From Paenibacillus hunanensis (GTDB taxonomy: Bacteria; Bacillota; Bacilli; Paenibacillales; Paenibacillaceae), in assembly GCF_014645615.1 (NCBI RefSeq), contig NZ_BMMB01000001.1, positions 124,001 to 188,000 on the forward strand: a stretch of 64,000 nucleotides of DNA, written 5' to 3'. Below are positions 7,767-16,548 of this stretch, one piece after another. Every line of letters begins with the position of its first letter. Position 1 is the first letter of the stretch. A program made the translations under genes and the position numbers. Below the pieces are notes generated by a model, which was not told where the DNA came from, made no database searches, and was given only the letters and a program-made list of their open reading frames with translations.

Positions 7767-8732
7767 TTAAAGGAGATTTGGTTTATCGTGTTCATAGCGC
7801 TCCAGCATCTGATGGAGCTTCTGCCTCATCGTCGCGCGCACCTCTGGTGGATGCAGCACCTCGGCATTCTCGCCAAAGCTAAGCAATGTGCCATATAGCC
7901 ATTTCGTTTGCTTCGGCTGCTGAAGAAGGATGCGAATGGTCATGCTACCATCAGAGTGGAATTGACGCTCGGCGTGCTGGAATTGATCGAGTGCATTTGC
8001 AATGGCATTCTGGTTAATGCGAATAACAACCTCTGTACTTGTATGGGAGATCGGTTGCTCTGGCTGTAATAAAGTGGCTGGTTGTTCTATATGTACGGCT
8101 GTATGCGATGGGACTTCATGCTGTCGTATCGTAAAATGCTGGTCTCGTAGCACTGTACTCAGCATACGAGATAATCGGAATTCGCGGACGCTTTGCCGGG
8201 AGCGACAATAGCCAGCCACATACCACGCCCCGTATTTAAAATAAATCCGACTCGGCTCCAACTCGCGAGTGGTGCGTTCATTACTGGCATTGATATAGTC
8301 AAACTGCACGACCTGTTGCTCGGCAATCGCCTGACGAAGGAGCTGTAGCAGATGAGTGTCAGTATGATACGACTGAAAATTGATATCAAGCCGCGGGAGC
8401 TGGTGAACATGCTCGATACTTTGCAGTCGTTCGATCGTTTCCTGCACCTGTGTATCCTCGAACATCGTTGACAGACTATGCAGCACCGTAATGAGCGAAG
8501 CGACATCGTGAGAACCGAGCAGACTTTTATCCAGCTTATAGCCATCGATCATCCCGTACCCGCCCTGGCTTCCCTGATGTGATACTACCGGAAACCCAGC
8601 CGCCCCAATCGTATCCATATCCCGATAGATCGTGCGCGCCGATACGCCGTATTCCTCTGCCAGCATGCTTGCGGATAGGATATCGTGATTGAGTAGCTTG
8701 TAGATGATGGAGATGAGGCGTTGTAGTTTCAT
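7767..8732 (-). CDS. YafY-family HTH/WYL-domain regulator
   Basis: 321 aa from the ATG at 8732, which sits 6 bases after GGAGGAA. The in-frame ATG at 8747 overlaps this ribosome binding site and is rejected. The N-terminal HTH_11 (LLNHDILSASMLAEEYGVS then ARTIYRDMDTI) is followed by a WYL domain (about residues 135-215, with KYGAWYVAGYCRSRQ and REFRLSRM) and a C-terminal WCX-like extension. WYL domains bind nucleic acid or nucleotide-like ligands. It is adjacent to, and probably represses, the DinB gene. Confidence 0.88.
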   Translation of the reverse strand: MKLQRLISIIYKLLNHDILSASMLAEEYGVSARTIYRDMDTIGAAGFPVVSHQGSQGGYGMIDGYKLDKSLLGSHDVASLITVLHSLSTMFEDTQVQETIERLQSIEHVHQLPRLDINFQSYHTDTHLLQLLRQAIAEQQVVQFDYINASNERTTRELEPSRIYFKYGAWYVAGYCRSRQSVREFRLSRMLSTVLRDQHFTIRQHEVPSHTAVHIEQPATLLQPEQPISHTSTEVVIRINQNAIANALDQFQHAERQFHSDGSMTIRILLQQPKQTKWLYGTLLSFGENAEVLHPPEVRATMRQKLHQMLERYEHDKPNLL

Positions 8733-8849
8733 GGTGAGTTCCTCCATTTATTTTACAGTTGTAGATGAAGTATGACAGAATGGATCTAATAAGTAAGAGT
8801 AGAACGGTTAAGCAAATATATATTCCTACTATGAGATACAGAGGTAACG

Positions 8850-9368
8850 ATGTTCAAGAAAATTGTGGTATCTGTTATATTATTTTATTTGATGACGGAA
8901 GCTGTGCTGGGATTTACTACGTTTGCGTTGTTTCCTCCCTCTATGAAGTTGACCTCGTTGACAGCAGAATCCTTAGAAAAAAGTTCGGGATTTAGCGAGT
9001 ATGCCACAGAAGATGCAGAGCATTTTATGAACTCTAATCATTATTTGCTACATCAATATAGGAAAGATCGCGATTATTCAGACTATACAATGGTGCATCT
9101 ATCATTCGATATCCAAAACCGTACCTGGATTCGAGGGATGCGTAATGTTCAGGTAACATTTCAACCTTCAGATTCAACGACTTCTTTATATTATACGAAT
9201 GAAGCTGTACTTATTGATATTAAGCGAGGTTCCTATAGCGAATATGGATTGTCGATTGCGATGACTAATGAAGCCTACAAACAATTCATAGATAAAAAGT
9301 TATCGGGTACTCTTACGCTGAGATGGGAGTATGGGAATAAGAAGGAATTTGAGCTGGATCAAATTTGA
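8850..9368 (+). CDS. Hypothetical protein with N-terminal membrane anchor
   Basis: 172 aa, not recognised. Residues 4-28 form one hydrophobic segment with a Lys pair before it, which could be an uncleaved anchor or a signal peptide. The rest is polar and predicted to be extracellular, with beta-type patterns (YTMVHLSFDIQNRTWI, NVQVTFQPS, GTLTLRWEYGNKKEFELDQ) resembling a small beta-sandwich. The ribosome binding site is weak (GAGGTAACG). It is monocistronic with its own terminator. Base composition is more AT-rich than its neighbours. Confidence 0.65.
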   Translation: MFKKIVVSVILFYLMTEAVLGFTTFALFPPSMKLTSLTAESLEKSSGFSEYATEDAEHFMNSNHYLLHQYRKDRDYSDYTMVHLSFDIQNRTWIRGMRNVQVTFQPSDSTTSLYYTNEAVLIDIKRGSYSEYGLSIAMTNEAYKQFIDKKLSGTLTLRWEYGNKKEFELDQI

Positions 9369-9442
9369 CTACAATTTGTCTGTTGTGAGATATAGCTGTT
9401 GCGAATGGCAAAACAATCAATAAGATCATTTTATTTTAAACC

Positions 9443-9484
9443 AGCCCTGGTTGAGTTAGCTTTAGCGCTCATTCAGGGCTATTT
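9443..9484 (+). terminator. Rho-independent terminator
   Basis: AGCCCTG (9443-9449) pairs with CAGGGCT (9474-9480), with an inner TGAG/CTCA extension, followed by ATTTGTTG. Confidence 0.55.
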
Positions 9485-9542
9485 GTTGTATGGGATGAAG
9501 TTCGATTGCTGCAAATAAACAATTATTGTAGCAGAATACGAA

Positions 9543-9640
9543 TTTACAAAAATGAAGTCCGATTTTTATAAAAAAGGTCAAATAAACGAAAAGACACCAC
9601 TTCCATCTCAATGCTATCCTAATTTACGAAAGCGTTACCA
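9543..9640 (+). promoter_or_regulatory. Promoter and cre-like site of sugar ABC operon
   Basis: -35 TTTACA (9543-9548) and -10 TTATAA (9566-9571) are 17 bp apart. CGAAAGCGTTACCA (9627-9640) fits the cre consensus TGWAANCGNTNWCA at 12 of 14 positions and lies downstream of the promoter, where CcpA binding would act as a roadblock. The start codon is 130 bp further on. Confidence 0.5.
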
Positions 9641-9769
9641 AAATCTCTCGAACGGCACAACCAGAAGCAACACACATTCAACTGTACAGCATCATCCTGC
9701 TTCTGCAACGCCTCATGTCCATTCCCAAACCATGCTGCTTGCAGCATATTCACGAAAGGAGCATCCGTA

Positions 9770-10870
9770 ATGAAAAGGGGACTTATCCTGCTGCTGATCG
9801 CTGCGATGATGATCACCCTCAGTGCCTGCAATCTGGCGGAAAGCAGTGCAGGTAGCAGAGAGAAAGGCTATGTCGGTATCGCCATGCCGACCAAATCGTC
9901 GGCGCGCTGGGTCGCAGACGGCAATAACATGGTCAAGCTATTCCAGTCCAAAGGCTACAAAACCGACCTGCAATACGCCGAGGACGTCGTCGAAAACCAG
10001 ATTTCCCAGATTGAGAACATGATCACCAAGCAGGTCGACGTGATCGTCGTCGCTGCGATCGACGGTAACACACTGACCGACGTAATCGGCAAAGCCCACG
10101 CGCAGGGCATTCAGGTGATCTCGTATGACCGCCTGATCATGAACACACCCTACTTAAGCTACTATGCGACCTTCGATAACTTCAAGGTCGGCGTACTGCA
10201 AGCATCGTACATTGAGAAGCGCCTTGGACTCGACAAAGGCAAAGGCCCATTTAACATCGAACTGTTCGGCGGCTCACCGGATGATAACAACGCCTACTTC
10301 TTCTTTAACGGTGCCATGTCTGTACTGCAACCATACATCGATTCCGGCAAACTCGTCGTCCGAAGTAAACAGACCACAATGGCACAGATCGCCACCCTAC
10401 GCTGGGATGGCTCACTCGCCCAGGCGAGGATGGACAACCTGCTAAGCGCCTACTACGGTAGCGACAAGCTGGACGCTGTACTGTCACCATATGACGGCAT
10501 CAGCATCGGAATCATCTCATCCTTAAAAGGCGTAGGCTACGGCTCCGCCGACAAGCCACTACCGATCATCACCGGACAGGATGCCGAGCTCGCTTCGATC
10601 AAATCCATCGTAGCCGGCGAACAAACCCAGACCATTTTCAAAGACACCCGTAAACTCGCCGAAAAAACAGTCGGTATGGTCGATAGCATCCTACAAGGCA
10701 AAAAAGCCGAAGTGAACGACACCAAAACCTACAACAACAACGTCATGGTCGTCCCAGCCTACCTGCTCGACCCGGTATCCGTCGACAAAGAAAACGTCAA
10801 AGAACAAATCATCGGCAGCAACTACTACACCGAGCAAGAAGTATACGGCAACAACGCAACAGCGAAGTAA
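9770..10870 (+). CDS. Sugar ABC importer, substrate-binding lipoprotein (ChvE-like)
   Basis: 366 aa. Signal peptide with lipobox LSAC (Cys20), so the mature protein is lipid-anchored outside the membrane. It is a type-I periplasmic-binding fold of the ribose/xylose/ChvE class: [18 protein letters not shown], then [27 protein letters not shown] and [16 protein letters not shown]. The ATPase and permease follow in order, giving a complete CUT2 importer. Sequence style suggests ChvE/GguA-type multi-sugar binding (for example arabinose, xylose, glucose or galactose), but the ligand cannot be fixed. Third codon positions are markedly C-rich compared with flanking genes, as in highly expressed genes. 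Confidence 0.9.
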   Translation: MKRGLILLLIAAMMITLSACNLAESSAGSREKGYVGIAMPTKSSARWVADGNNMVKLFQSKGYKTDLQYAEDVVENQISQIENMITKQVDVIVVAAIDGNTLTDVIGKAHAQGIQVISYDRLIMNTPYLSYYATFDNFKVGVLQASYIEKRLGLDKGKGPFNIELFGGSPDDNNAYFFFNGAMSVLQPYIDSGKLVVRSKQTTMAQIATLRWDGSLAQARMDNLLSAYYGSDKLDAVLSPYDGISIGIISSLKGVGYGSADKPLPIITGQDAELASIKSIVAGEQTQTIFKDTRKLAEKTVGMVDSILQGKKAEVNDTKTYNNNVMVVPAYLLDPVSVDKENVKEQIIGSNYYTEQEVYGNNATAK

Positions 10871-11396
10871 AAGAGAGATCAACGTGCTTGTATTCTGTCT
10901 GCAACCAGGCACTACAAGCCGAATTCTCACTCAAACTACCATTGGTAAAAAGAAGTCTACTTTTTCCTGATACGTCACATATGTCGTGCACACCTAAGCC
11001 CATAACAGACATACCCTGGCTATTACAGTACGCATGATATACAAGACTTTAAAATGTCTTAAATCCCTAAAACCTATCAATCTCTAAAGCATCGAAATCT
11101 GTAAATCTTTAATTTTTTAACCATAAAATCTTTAAGCCTTCAAATCTCAGATTCCTAAATCCCAAAATCCCTTGACCTACCCTGCCCCCGCGCAGAAAAC
11201 GGCATGGATGCCTTTGCACGGAGCGGAGGGAAGGGAATGGGGAAAAGGGCGACTTTGGAGCACCGAGAATCTACTTTCACTCCTAATCCGTAGATTCTCG
11301 GTGCTCCACCCGAGCCCGTTCCCCATCCCTTCCCGAAGCGGTCCCTTGCAACAGCACCCACCGCCACCCATTCAAGCCATGAAAGGAGATAAACCC
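10871..11396. other. Long intergenic gap with AT-rich micro-repeats and hairpin element
   Basis: A 526-bp gap inside an importer operon is unusually long. Bases 11040-11175 are made of loosely repeated AAATCTTTAA-like words with no coding signal. The 107-bp hairpin element (11228-11334) follows, 62 bp before the ATPase start codon. Small open frames crossing it are not supported. Confidence 0.6.
11228..11334. repeat. 107-bp nested hairpin element, copy 1
   Basis: The inner stem pairs GGAGCACCGAGAATCTAC (11257-11274) perfectly with 11290-11307 around a 15-base loop. The outer arms 11228-11250 (starting GGGAAGGG) and 11314-11334 (ending CCCTTCCC) pair nearly fully. A second copy at 13197-13303 differs at only 4 of 107 positions, two of which form a compensatory pair. 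It has no T-tract and lies within an operon, so it is not a standard terminator. Confidence 0.92.
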
Positions 11397-12935
11397 ATGC
11401 CCGACAACATCATTTTGGAAATGAAAGGCATCACCAAAACCTTCCCCGGCGTCAAGGCACTGGAGAACGTGAACCTGAAAGTACGCAAGGGCGAGATTCA
11501 TGCGCTCTGCGGCGAAAATGGCGCTGGTAAATCCACGCTGATGAAGGTACTGAGCGGCGTGTACGGCTATGGCAGCTATGACGGCGACATCATTTTCGAA
11601 GGCCAGACCTGCCAGTTCCGCAACATCAAAGACAGCGAAGAACTCGGCATCGTCATCATCCACCAGGAGCTAGCACTGATTCCATATCTATCGATCGCCG
11701 AAAATATTTTCCTCGGCAACGAACGCAAAAAAGGCGGCGTGATCGACTGGAACGAAACGATGCAGCGCACGCGTGAGCTACTCGACAAGGTCGGCTTGAG
11801 TGAGCCACCCGGCACACTCGTAACGAACATTGGTGTTGGTAAGCAGCAGCTGGTCGAGATTGCCAAAGCCTTTTCCAAACGCGTAAAGCTGCTCATTCTC
11901 GACGAGCCCACAGCCGCACTAAATGAAGACGATAGCGAGAATCTGCTGGAGCTGCTACTCGGTTTCAAGAGTCAGGGCATCTCCTGTATCATCATCTCGC
12001 ATAAACTAAACGAAATCGCCAAAGTCGCCGATTCCGTCACCATTTTGCGTGACGGACAGACGATTGAGACGCTTGATATGAAAAAAGATGAGGTGAGCGA
12101 GGATCGCATCATTAGCGGCATGGTCGGTCGCGACCTAAACCACCGTTATCCGCAGCGCACGCCGCGCATCGGTGACGTAACGCTCGAAGTACGCGATTGG
12201 AACGTCTACCATGAACAGCATGCCGACCGCAAAATGATCGATAACGCCAACCTGAACGTACGCCGCGGCGAGATCGTCGGCATCGCGGGTCTAATGGGTT
12301 CGGGTCGTACCGAGCTGGCAATGAGCATCTTCGGTCGCTCGTATGGCAAAAATATTTCCGGTACGCTCATCAAGGACGGCAAAGAAATTCGCAACAACGA
12401 CGTCACCCAGGCGATCAACAACGGCTTCGCCTACGTCACCGAGGATCGCAAGCACTATGGACTCGTGCTCATGGACGATATCAAACGCAATATTTCCCTA
12501 ACCGGACTGGAACGCCTGTCGCGCGGTACTGTCGTGAACGAACACGAGGAAGTGCTCGTCGCCGAAGACATGCGCAAACGCATGAAGATCAAAACGCCAA
12601 GCATCCTGCAAAAAACAGGCAACCTGAGCGGCGGTAACCAGCAAAAAGTTGTACTCGGCAAATGGATCTTCTCCAACCCCGACATCCTGATCCTCGACGA
12701 ACCAACCCGAGGCATCGACGTCGGCGCCAAATACGAAATCTATACCATCATCAACCAGCTCGCCGATGAGGGCAAAAGCATCATCGTCATCTCATCCGAG
12801 CTACCCGAAATCCTAGGGATCTGCGACCGCATCTACGTCATGAACGCCGGCAAAATCACCGGCGAGGTCACCCGCGAAGAAGCAACCCAGGAAAAACTAA
12901 TGGCCTACATGACCCGCGATAAAGCAAAGGTGTAA
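11397..12935 (+). CDS. Sugar ABC importer, double ATP-binding protein
   Basis: 512 aa from the ATG at 11397, preceded by AAAGGAG; the longer frame from 11172 runs through the hairpin element and is rejected. It has two ABC domains in tandem. The first has Walker [13 protein letters not shown], signature [12 protein letters not shown] and Walker [12 protein letters not shown]. The second has a degenerate Walker A ([12 protein letters not shown]), signature [13 protein letters not shown] and Walker [13 protein letters not shown]. This is the CUT2 layout (RbsA/XylG/MmsA type). It energises the importer with the flanking binding protein and permease. Confidence 0.93.
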   Translation: MPDNIILEMKGITKTFPGVKALENVNLKVRKGEIHALCGENGAGKSTLMKVLSGVYGYGSYDGDIIFEGQTCQFRNIKDSEELGIVIIHQELALIPYLSIAENIFLGNERKKGGVIDWNETMQRTRELLDKVGLSEPPGTLVTNIGVGKQQLVEIAKAFSKRVKLLILDEPTAALNEDDSENLLELLLGFKSQGISCIIISHKLNEIAKVADSVTILRDGQTIETLDMKKDEVSEDRIISGMVGRDLNHRYPQRTPRIGDVTLEVRDWNVYHEQHADRKMIDNANLNVRRGEIVGIAGLMGSGRTELAMSIFGRSYGKNISGTLIKDGKEIRNNDVTQAINNGFAYVTEDRKHYGLVLMDDIKRNISLTGLERLSRGTVVNEHEEVLVAEDMRKRMKIKTPSILQKTGNLSGGNQQKVVLGKWIFSNPDILILDEPTRGIDVGAKYEIYTIINQLADEGKSIIVISSELPEILGICDRIYVMNAGKITGEVTREEATQEKLMAYMTRDKAKV

Positions 12936-13372
12936 CACCACCAAGCTGTAAGCCTGTAGAGAGTCATGTCAAACCAAAACCAATGCAAAAATCAACACTG
13001 AAAAGCCAAGCACAAATCAGCGATATACACTAAAAAGCATCCATCTGCCGCATCCAATGCGACCTCAAACCAACTTAACTAAAAATGTAATTAAAAAACC
13101 TGCCATAAACGCGCAGAACGAACGCATACATCCAATATTCCCGGTCACCCCCATGTTTGGAGGGGACTTGGTACTCCTTCGCTCGTACAAAGCGAAGGGA
13201 AGGGAATAGGGAAAAGGGCGACTTTGGAGCACCGAGAATCTACCTTCACTCCTAAGCCGTAGATTCTCGGTGCTCCACCCGAGCCCGTTCCCTATCCCTT
13301 CCCGTAGCGCCTCCAACGAGCCAAGCTTCCAATCCCATCCACCCAACAACAAAGTTGAAAGGAGCTACACCC
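12936..13372. other. Second long intergenic gap of the sugar operon
   Basis: 438 bp between ATPase and permease genes. Bases 12950-13130 are A-rich with no coding or structural signal seen. The second hairpin element occupies 13197-13303. No gene is supported. Confidence 0.6.
13197..13303. repeat. 107-bp nested hairpin element, copy 2
   Basis: Inner stem 13226-13243 with 13259-13276, outer arms 13197-13219 and 13283-13303. Against copy 1 (offset 1969) the differences are G11239 to A13208 and C11324 to T13293, which are base-paired with each other, plus two loop bases (11275 T to C, 11287 T to G). It ends 69 bp before the permease start, almost the same distance as copy 1 to its gene. Confidence 0.92.
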
Positions 13373-14581
13373 ATGTCCACATTAAGCAAGCCCGTCAAAG
13401 AAAAAGACAAGCAAGGCGGACTCAGCCGCCTGTTCAAAGGCAATATTCGCCAATATGGTATGATCATCGCTCTCATTTTCATCATGCTACTGTTCCAGGT
13501 TTTAACCGGAGGACTGCTGCTCAAGCCGATTAACATCACCAACCTGATTCTGCAAAACAGCTACATCCTCGTACTCGCGATCGGAATGGTGCTCGTCATC
13601 ATCACCGGGCATATCGACCTGTCTGTCGGTTCGATCGCTGCCTTCGTCGGAGCCATCTCCGCGATTTTCATGGTCAACTGGCAAATGAACCCGGTGCTGG
13701 CAGTTATTCTGTCCATCGTCATCGGTGGTCTGATCGGTGCATGGCAGGGCTTCTGGGTTGCGTATGTACGCATACCTGCCTTTATCGTCACACTAGCCGG
13801 GATGCTCCTATTCCGTGGTTTGACGATGATCGTGCTGGAAGGTCAATCGATCTCGCCATTCCCGAATGGCTTCCAGAAGATCAGCTCCGGCTTTGTACCT
13901 GACTTTACCAATGCAGCAACAAATATCGTCGCGATTATCGCAGGTATCGCTCTATCGGTACTTTACGTATGGACGGAGCTGCGCGGTCGTGCTGCACAGC
14001 GCAAATACAATTTCGATACCGGCTCACAGGGATTGTTTATCGGTAAGCTGGTGCTCGTGATCGCGATCATCAACCTGTTTACATTCGTACTGGCAAGCTA
14101 TGCAGGGATTCCAACGATTCTCGTCCTGTTGTTCCTGCTGATCATTATCTATTCGTTCGTCATGAACCGTACCGTGATGGGTCGTCATGTGTATGCCATC
14201 GGTGGTAACGAAAAAGCAGCTGGCCTGTCCGGTGTCAAAACGAAAAAAGTAACTTTCTGGGTATTCGTCAACATGGGCGTACTCGCCGCAGTTTCCGGTC
14301 TGATCTTCGCCGCTCGCCTGAACGCAGCCACTCCACGCGCAGGTACCAACTTCGAGCTGGATGCCATCGCAGCCTGCTTCATCGGCGGCGCATCCGCAGC
14401 TGGCGGAATCGGTACTGTATTCGGCGCCATTATCGGCGGTCTTGTTATGGGTGTACTGAACAATGGTATGTCCCTGATCGGACTCGGGATCGACTGGCAG
14501 CAGGGAATTAAAGGTCTGGTATTGCTGCTGGCGGTAGCATTTGATATTTATAATAAGAATAAAGGTACGAGTTTGAAGTGA
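13373..14581 (+). CDS. Sugar ABC importer, permease (XylH/GguB-like)
   Basis: 402 aa from the ATG at 13373 after AAAGGAG; an in-frame TTG at 13355 is less likely. It has around ten hydrophobic segments and the CUT2 permease landmarks IDLSVGSIAAFVGAISA and LSGVKTKKVTFWVFVNMG, ending in FIGGASAAGGIGTVFGAIIG. The 400-residue length with a basic cytoplasmic insertion (about residues 200-225) matches the XylH/GguB type, not the 320-residue RbsC type. Last gene of the operon, with a terminator at 14661-14710. Substrate unknown. Confidence 0.92.
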   Translation: MSTLSKPVKEKDKQGGLSRLFKGNIRQYGMIIALIFIMLLFQVLTGGLLLKPINITNLILQNSYILVLAIGMVLVIITGHIDLSVGSIAAFVGAISAIFMVNWQMNPVLAVILSIVIGGLIGAWQGFWVAYVRIPAFIVTLAGMLLFRGLTMIVLEGQSISPFPNGFQKISSGFVPDFTNAATNIVAIIAGIALSVLYVWTELRGRAAQRKYNFDTGSQGLFIGKLVLVIAIINLFTFVLASYAGIPTILVLLFLLIIIYSFVMNRTVMGRHVYAIGGNEKAAGLSGVKTKKVTFWVFVNMGVLAAVSGLIFAARLNAATPRAGTNFELDAIAACFIGGASAAGGIGTVFGAIIGGLVMGVLNNGMSLIGLGIDWQQGIKGLVLLLAVAFDIYNKNKGTSLK

Positions 14582-14660
14582 TAGCTCGAAATGATTTGAA
14601 TCAGATCATTGTATAGTGACATGGATGATGCAATCAGAAAATGATTTAAATCCAAAGTCT

Positions 14661-14714
14661 AAACAAGGAGTAACCCTGATCATATTATCGATCAGGGTTG
14701 CTCCTTGTTTATTA
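14661..14714 (+). terminator. Rho-independent terminator of sugar operon
   Basis: AAACAAGGAG and AACCCTGATC pair with GATCAGGGTT and CTCCTTGTTT around a short loop, ending in a T-rich tract. Confidence 0.85.
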
Positions 14715-14739
14715 TAGCTGCTTAAACTTCTTACAAATC

Positions 14740-14789
14740 AAATTCATTCTGAAAAAAAGAACAAGTGTTCTTGTTTTTGGAATGAATTT
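14740..14789. repeat. 50-bp near-perfect palindrome
   Basis: AAATTCATTC (14740-14749) pairs with GAATGAATTT (14780-14789), and AAGAACA with TGTTCTT around the two-base centre at 14764-14765. Only one mismatch and two G-T positions occur over the 25-bp half. TTTTTTATATG follows. It sits after a complete terminator and 133 bp before the Rpn gene, so it is either an extra terminator or a relic/target of a mobile element. Confidence 0.8.
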
Positions 14790-14922
14790 TTTATATGATT
14801 AATGCGTATAACAAAGATTTTTAGCTCCTACATATGATGCACGGCTACACCTGATTTTATCTAGCTATCCAACTTGTAGCACGATTATGTTAAACAATGA
14901 TGAGGTTAATGGAGGATGATGG

Positions 14923-15870
14923 ATGAACGAGTTATTAGACCCTCGGAATGATTTTTTATTTAAGCGTATTTTTGGAAGCGAAGAGAATCGAGATGTTTTA
15001 TTAGCTTTTTTAAATCGAACGTTTGCCGAAGCGAATCGACCGCTACTTCGTGAAATTGTTTTGCTTAATCCGTATCTGGATAAAGATGATCCGCTTGATA
15101 AGCAATCGATTCTAGATATTCGCGCTAGTACATCAGAAGGTGAATTGATCAATGTTGAAATGCAGCTCTTTAACCGCTATGATATGGAAAAACGGACGTT
15201 ATTTTACTGGAGTAAGATGTATGCTTCACAGCTTATCGAAGGACAGTCATATAGTACGCTAAAATCGTGTGTGACGATTAACATTTTAGATTTTAAGCTA
15301 TTAAAAAATGAACTGTATCATAGTGTATTTCACTTACGTGAGGATCAAACCGCAATAGCGTTAACTGATGATATTGAGATTCACTTTTTAGAGCTACCCA
15401 AGCTCGATCCACAGTCTTTTGCTTTGGAAAAGGGAGGACTCGCCAATTGGTTATTATTTTTAAAAGGCGTAACAACCGACCACTGGGAGGTGCTGACGAT
15501 GAATGAGCCAGAACTGAAAAAGGCAATGGATACACTGGAATTTCTAAGCCAGGATCAAGAAGCACGTATGCGCTATGAAGCTCGGCAGAAGTATCTTCAT
15601 GATCAGGCTTCTTTAATGGAAGCCGCTAAGAACGCAGAGATCTATGGATTTAAAGCAGGTATGGAAGAAGGCCTTGAGAAGGGAATCGAAAAGGGAATCG
15701 AAAAGGGCATAAAAAAAGGCATAGAAAAAGGTATAGAACAGGGGATCGAAAAAGGTATTGAGCAGACAGCCTTACGCTTTTTGCGCCTAGGGGTGGACAT
15801 CGAAACGATTGTAAAAGCAACCGGATTAACGGAAGACGCTATTCGTTCACTATCTGATTCAGCAAAGTGA
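14923..15870 (+). CDS. Rpn-family PD-(D/E)XK nuclease / transposase-like protein
   Basis: 315 aa. The N-terminus LLDPRNDFLFKRIFGSEENR is diagnostic of the Rpn/PDDEXK_2 family (YhgA-like), known in Escherichia coli as recombination-promoting nucleases. Candidate catalytic residues are D65 and the E79-x-Q81 motif in NVEMQL. Residues about 245-282 are a seven-fold repeat of EKGI-like tetrapeptides, a low-complexity helix encoded by 12-bp DNA repeats. A short helical domain with ETIVKATGLTEDAI follows. AT-rich codon use differs from the preceding operon, suggesting separate ancestry. GGAGGATG precedes the ATG. Confidence 0.88.
   Translation: MNELLDPRNDFLFKRIFGSEENRDVLLAFLNRTFAEANRPLLREIVLLNPYLDKDDPLDKQSILDIRASTSEGELINVEMQLFNRYDMEKRTLFYWSKMYASQLIEGQSYSTLKSCVTINILDFKLLKNELYHSVFHLREDQTAIALTDDIEIHFLELPKLDPQSFALEKGGLANWLLFLKGVTTDHWEVLTMNEPELKKAMDTLEFLSQDQEARMRYEARQKYLHDQASLMEAAKNAEIYGFKAGMEEGLEKGIEKGIEKGIKKGIEKGIEQGIEKGIEQTALRFLRLGVDIETIVKATGLTEDAIRSLSDSAK
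15658..15770 (+). repeat. In-frame 12-bp coding repeat (EKGI-type)
   Basis: About eight degenerate copies of a GGAATCGAAAAG-like unit encode the acidic/basic tetrapeptide repeat of the Rpn protein. Unit-number change would keep the frame. Confidence 0.8.
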
Positions 15871-16018
15871 AAACAAGCTCATCCTGTAAGTAACAAGCGG
15901 TATGCACAGGTTAATCCTGATTCATCACGGCTTTTGCTTTGTATAGGCAGCATGAAGATATCGGTGTATGTAGATAGTTTATCATATAAATTTTTTCGAT
16001 TTTTGAGGGGTTTTATGA

Positions 16019-16234
16019 ATGATTAGATTTTTTGCTTCCCAATCTTTTTGGATCACATTCATTGTCTTTTTGTTGTTGTATAGTTTGAATGTAAAAGTCA
16101 ATGATCTCGCAATCGGCAGTATGATTAAAGCTTTTATCTTGTCTACCTTGTTTGCTCTTATCTCCGCGATAATTATAGGAGGAATTATTTACGGTATTCT
16201 ACATGCGCTAAGCAAAAAGAACAGATACAAGTAA
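16019..16234 (+). CDS. Small hypothetical membrane protein, two TM
   Basis: 71 aa, not recognised. Two hydrophobic stretches (about residues 9-25 and 36-62) flank a short polar loop, and the C-terminus is basic (KKNRYK). Ribosome binding site GAGGGG lies 8 bases before the ATG. Monocistronic with a terminator at 16273-16316. It may be a true small membrane protein, but no homologous family could be named. Confidence 0.55.
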   Translation: MIRFFASQSFWITFIVFLLLYSLNVKVNDLAIGSMIKAFILSTLFALISAIIIGGIIYGILHALSKKNRYK

Positions 16235-16272
16235 CCTCCAACAATCCATAAAATAGCTGAAAAATACTCACC

Positions 16273-16316
16273 AAATAGAAGGTACTCCATATCATACGGA
16301 GCACCTTCTATTTTTA
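16273..16316 (+). terminator. Rho-independent terminator
   Basis: AAATAGAAGGTACTCC (16273-16288) pairs with GGAGCACCTTCTATTT (16298-16313) with one mismatch, followed by TTA. Confidence 0.8.
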
Positions 16317-16439
16317 TACCCATTACCTCCAAACCACACGCCTCAGCCCATCCCCTCCCATCATCACCCTGCACACTCACCTAAGCTTCCAATAACTTCC
16401 CTCACTTCTCAATTCCGACCCACTCACCCAGCCCCAACC

Positions 16440-16474
16440 CGAAAAATGAGACACCTAATACGAAAAATGAGACA
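16440..16474 (+). repeat. 21-bp-spaced direct repeat upstream of Lpl-type operon
   Basis: CGAAAAATGAGACA occurs at 16440-16453 and again, identical, at 16461-16474. The period is 21 bp, two helical turns, and the second copy abuts a weak -35 (TTCCCG, 16475-16480) that is 17 bp from TATAAT (16498-16503). AraC-family activators bind direct repeats with this spacing next to the -35. Confidence 0.75.
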
Positions 16475-16515
16475 TTCCCGCTCATCCTAGCAATCGATAT
16501 AATTAAACCTATAAT

Positions 16516-16529
16516 TGTAATCGCTTACA
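16516..16529 (+). promoter_or_regulatory. cre site (CcpA)
   Basis: TGTAATCGCTTACA matches all 14 positions of the cre consensus TGWAANCGNTNWCA and is nearly palindromic. It lies just downstream of the likely -10 (16498-16503), so CcpA would repress the operon when preferred sugars are present. Confidence 0.85.
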
Positions 16530-16548
16530 TATAAAAGGGGGAGATATC

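Larger units (their letters stand above)
9369..9769. other. Intergenic region upstream of the sugar importer
   Basis: It holds the terminator of the preceding gene (9443-9480), a promoter and a cre-like site listed separately. The remaining part (9650-9760) is a C/A-rich leader in which no gene or stable structure was seen. Confidence 0.5.

Noticed and set aside
11172..11396. Extended N-terminus for the sugar importer ATPase
   Set aside because: The extension runs through the palindromic element. A strong ribosome binding site and the normal protein start lie at 11397.
14923..15870. Intact transposon
   Set aside because: The Rpn protein is transposase-like only in family naming. No terminal inverted repeats with target duplication were found around it.
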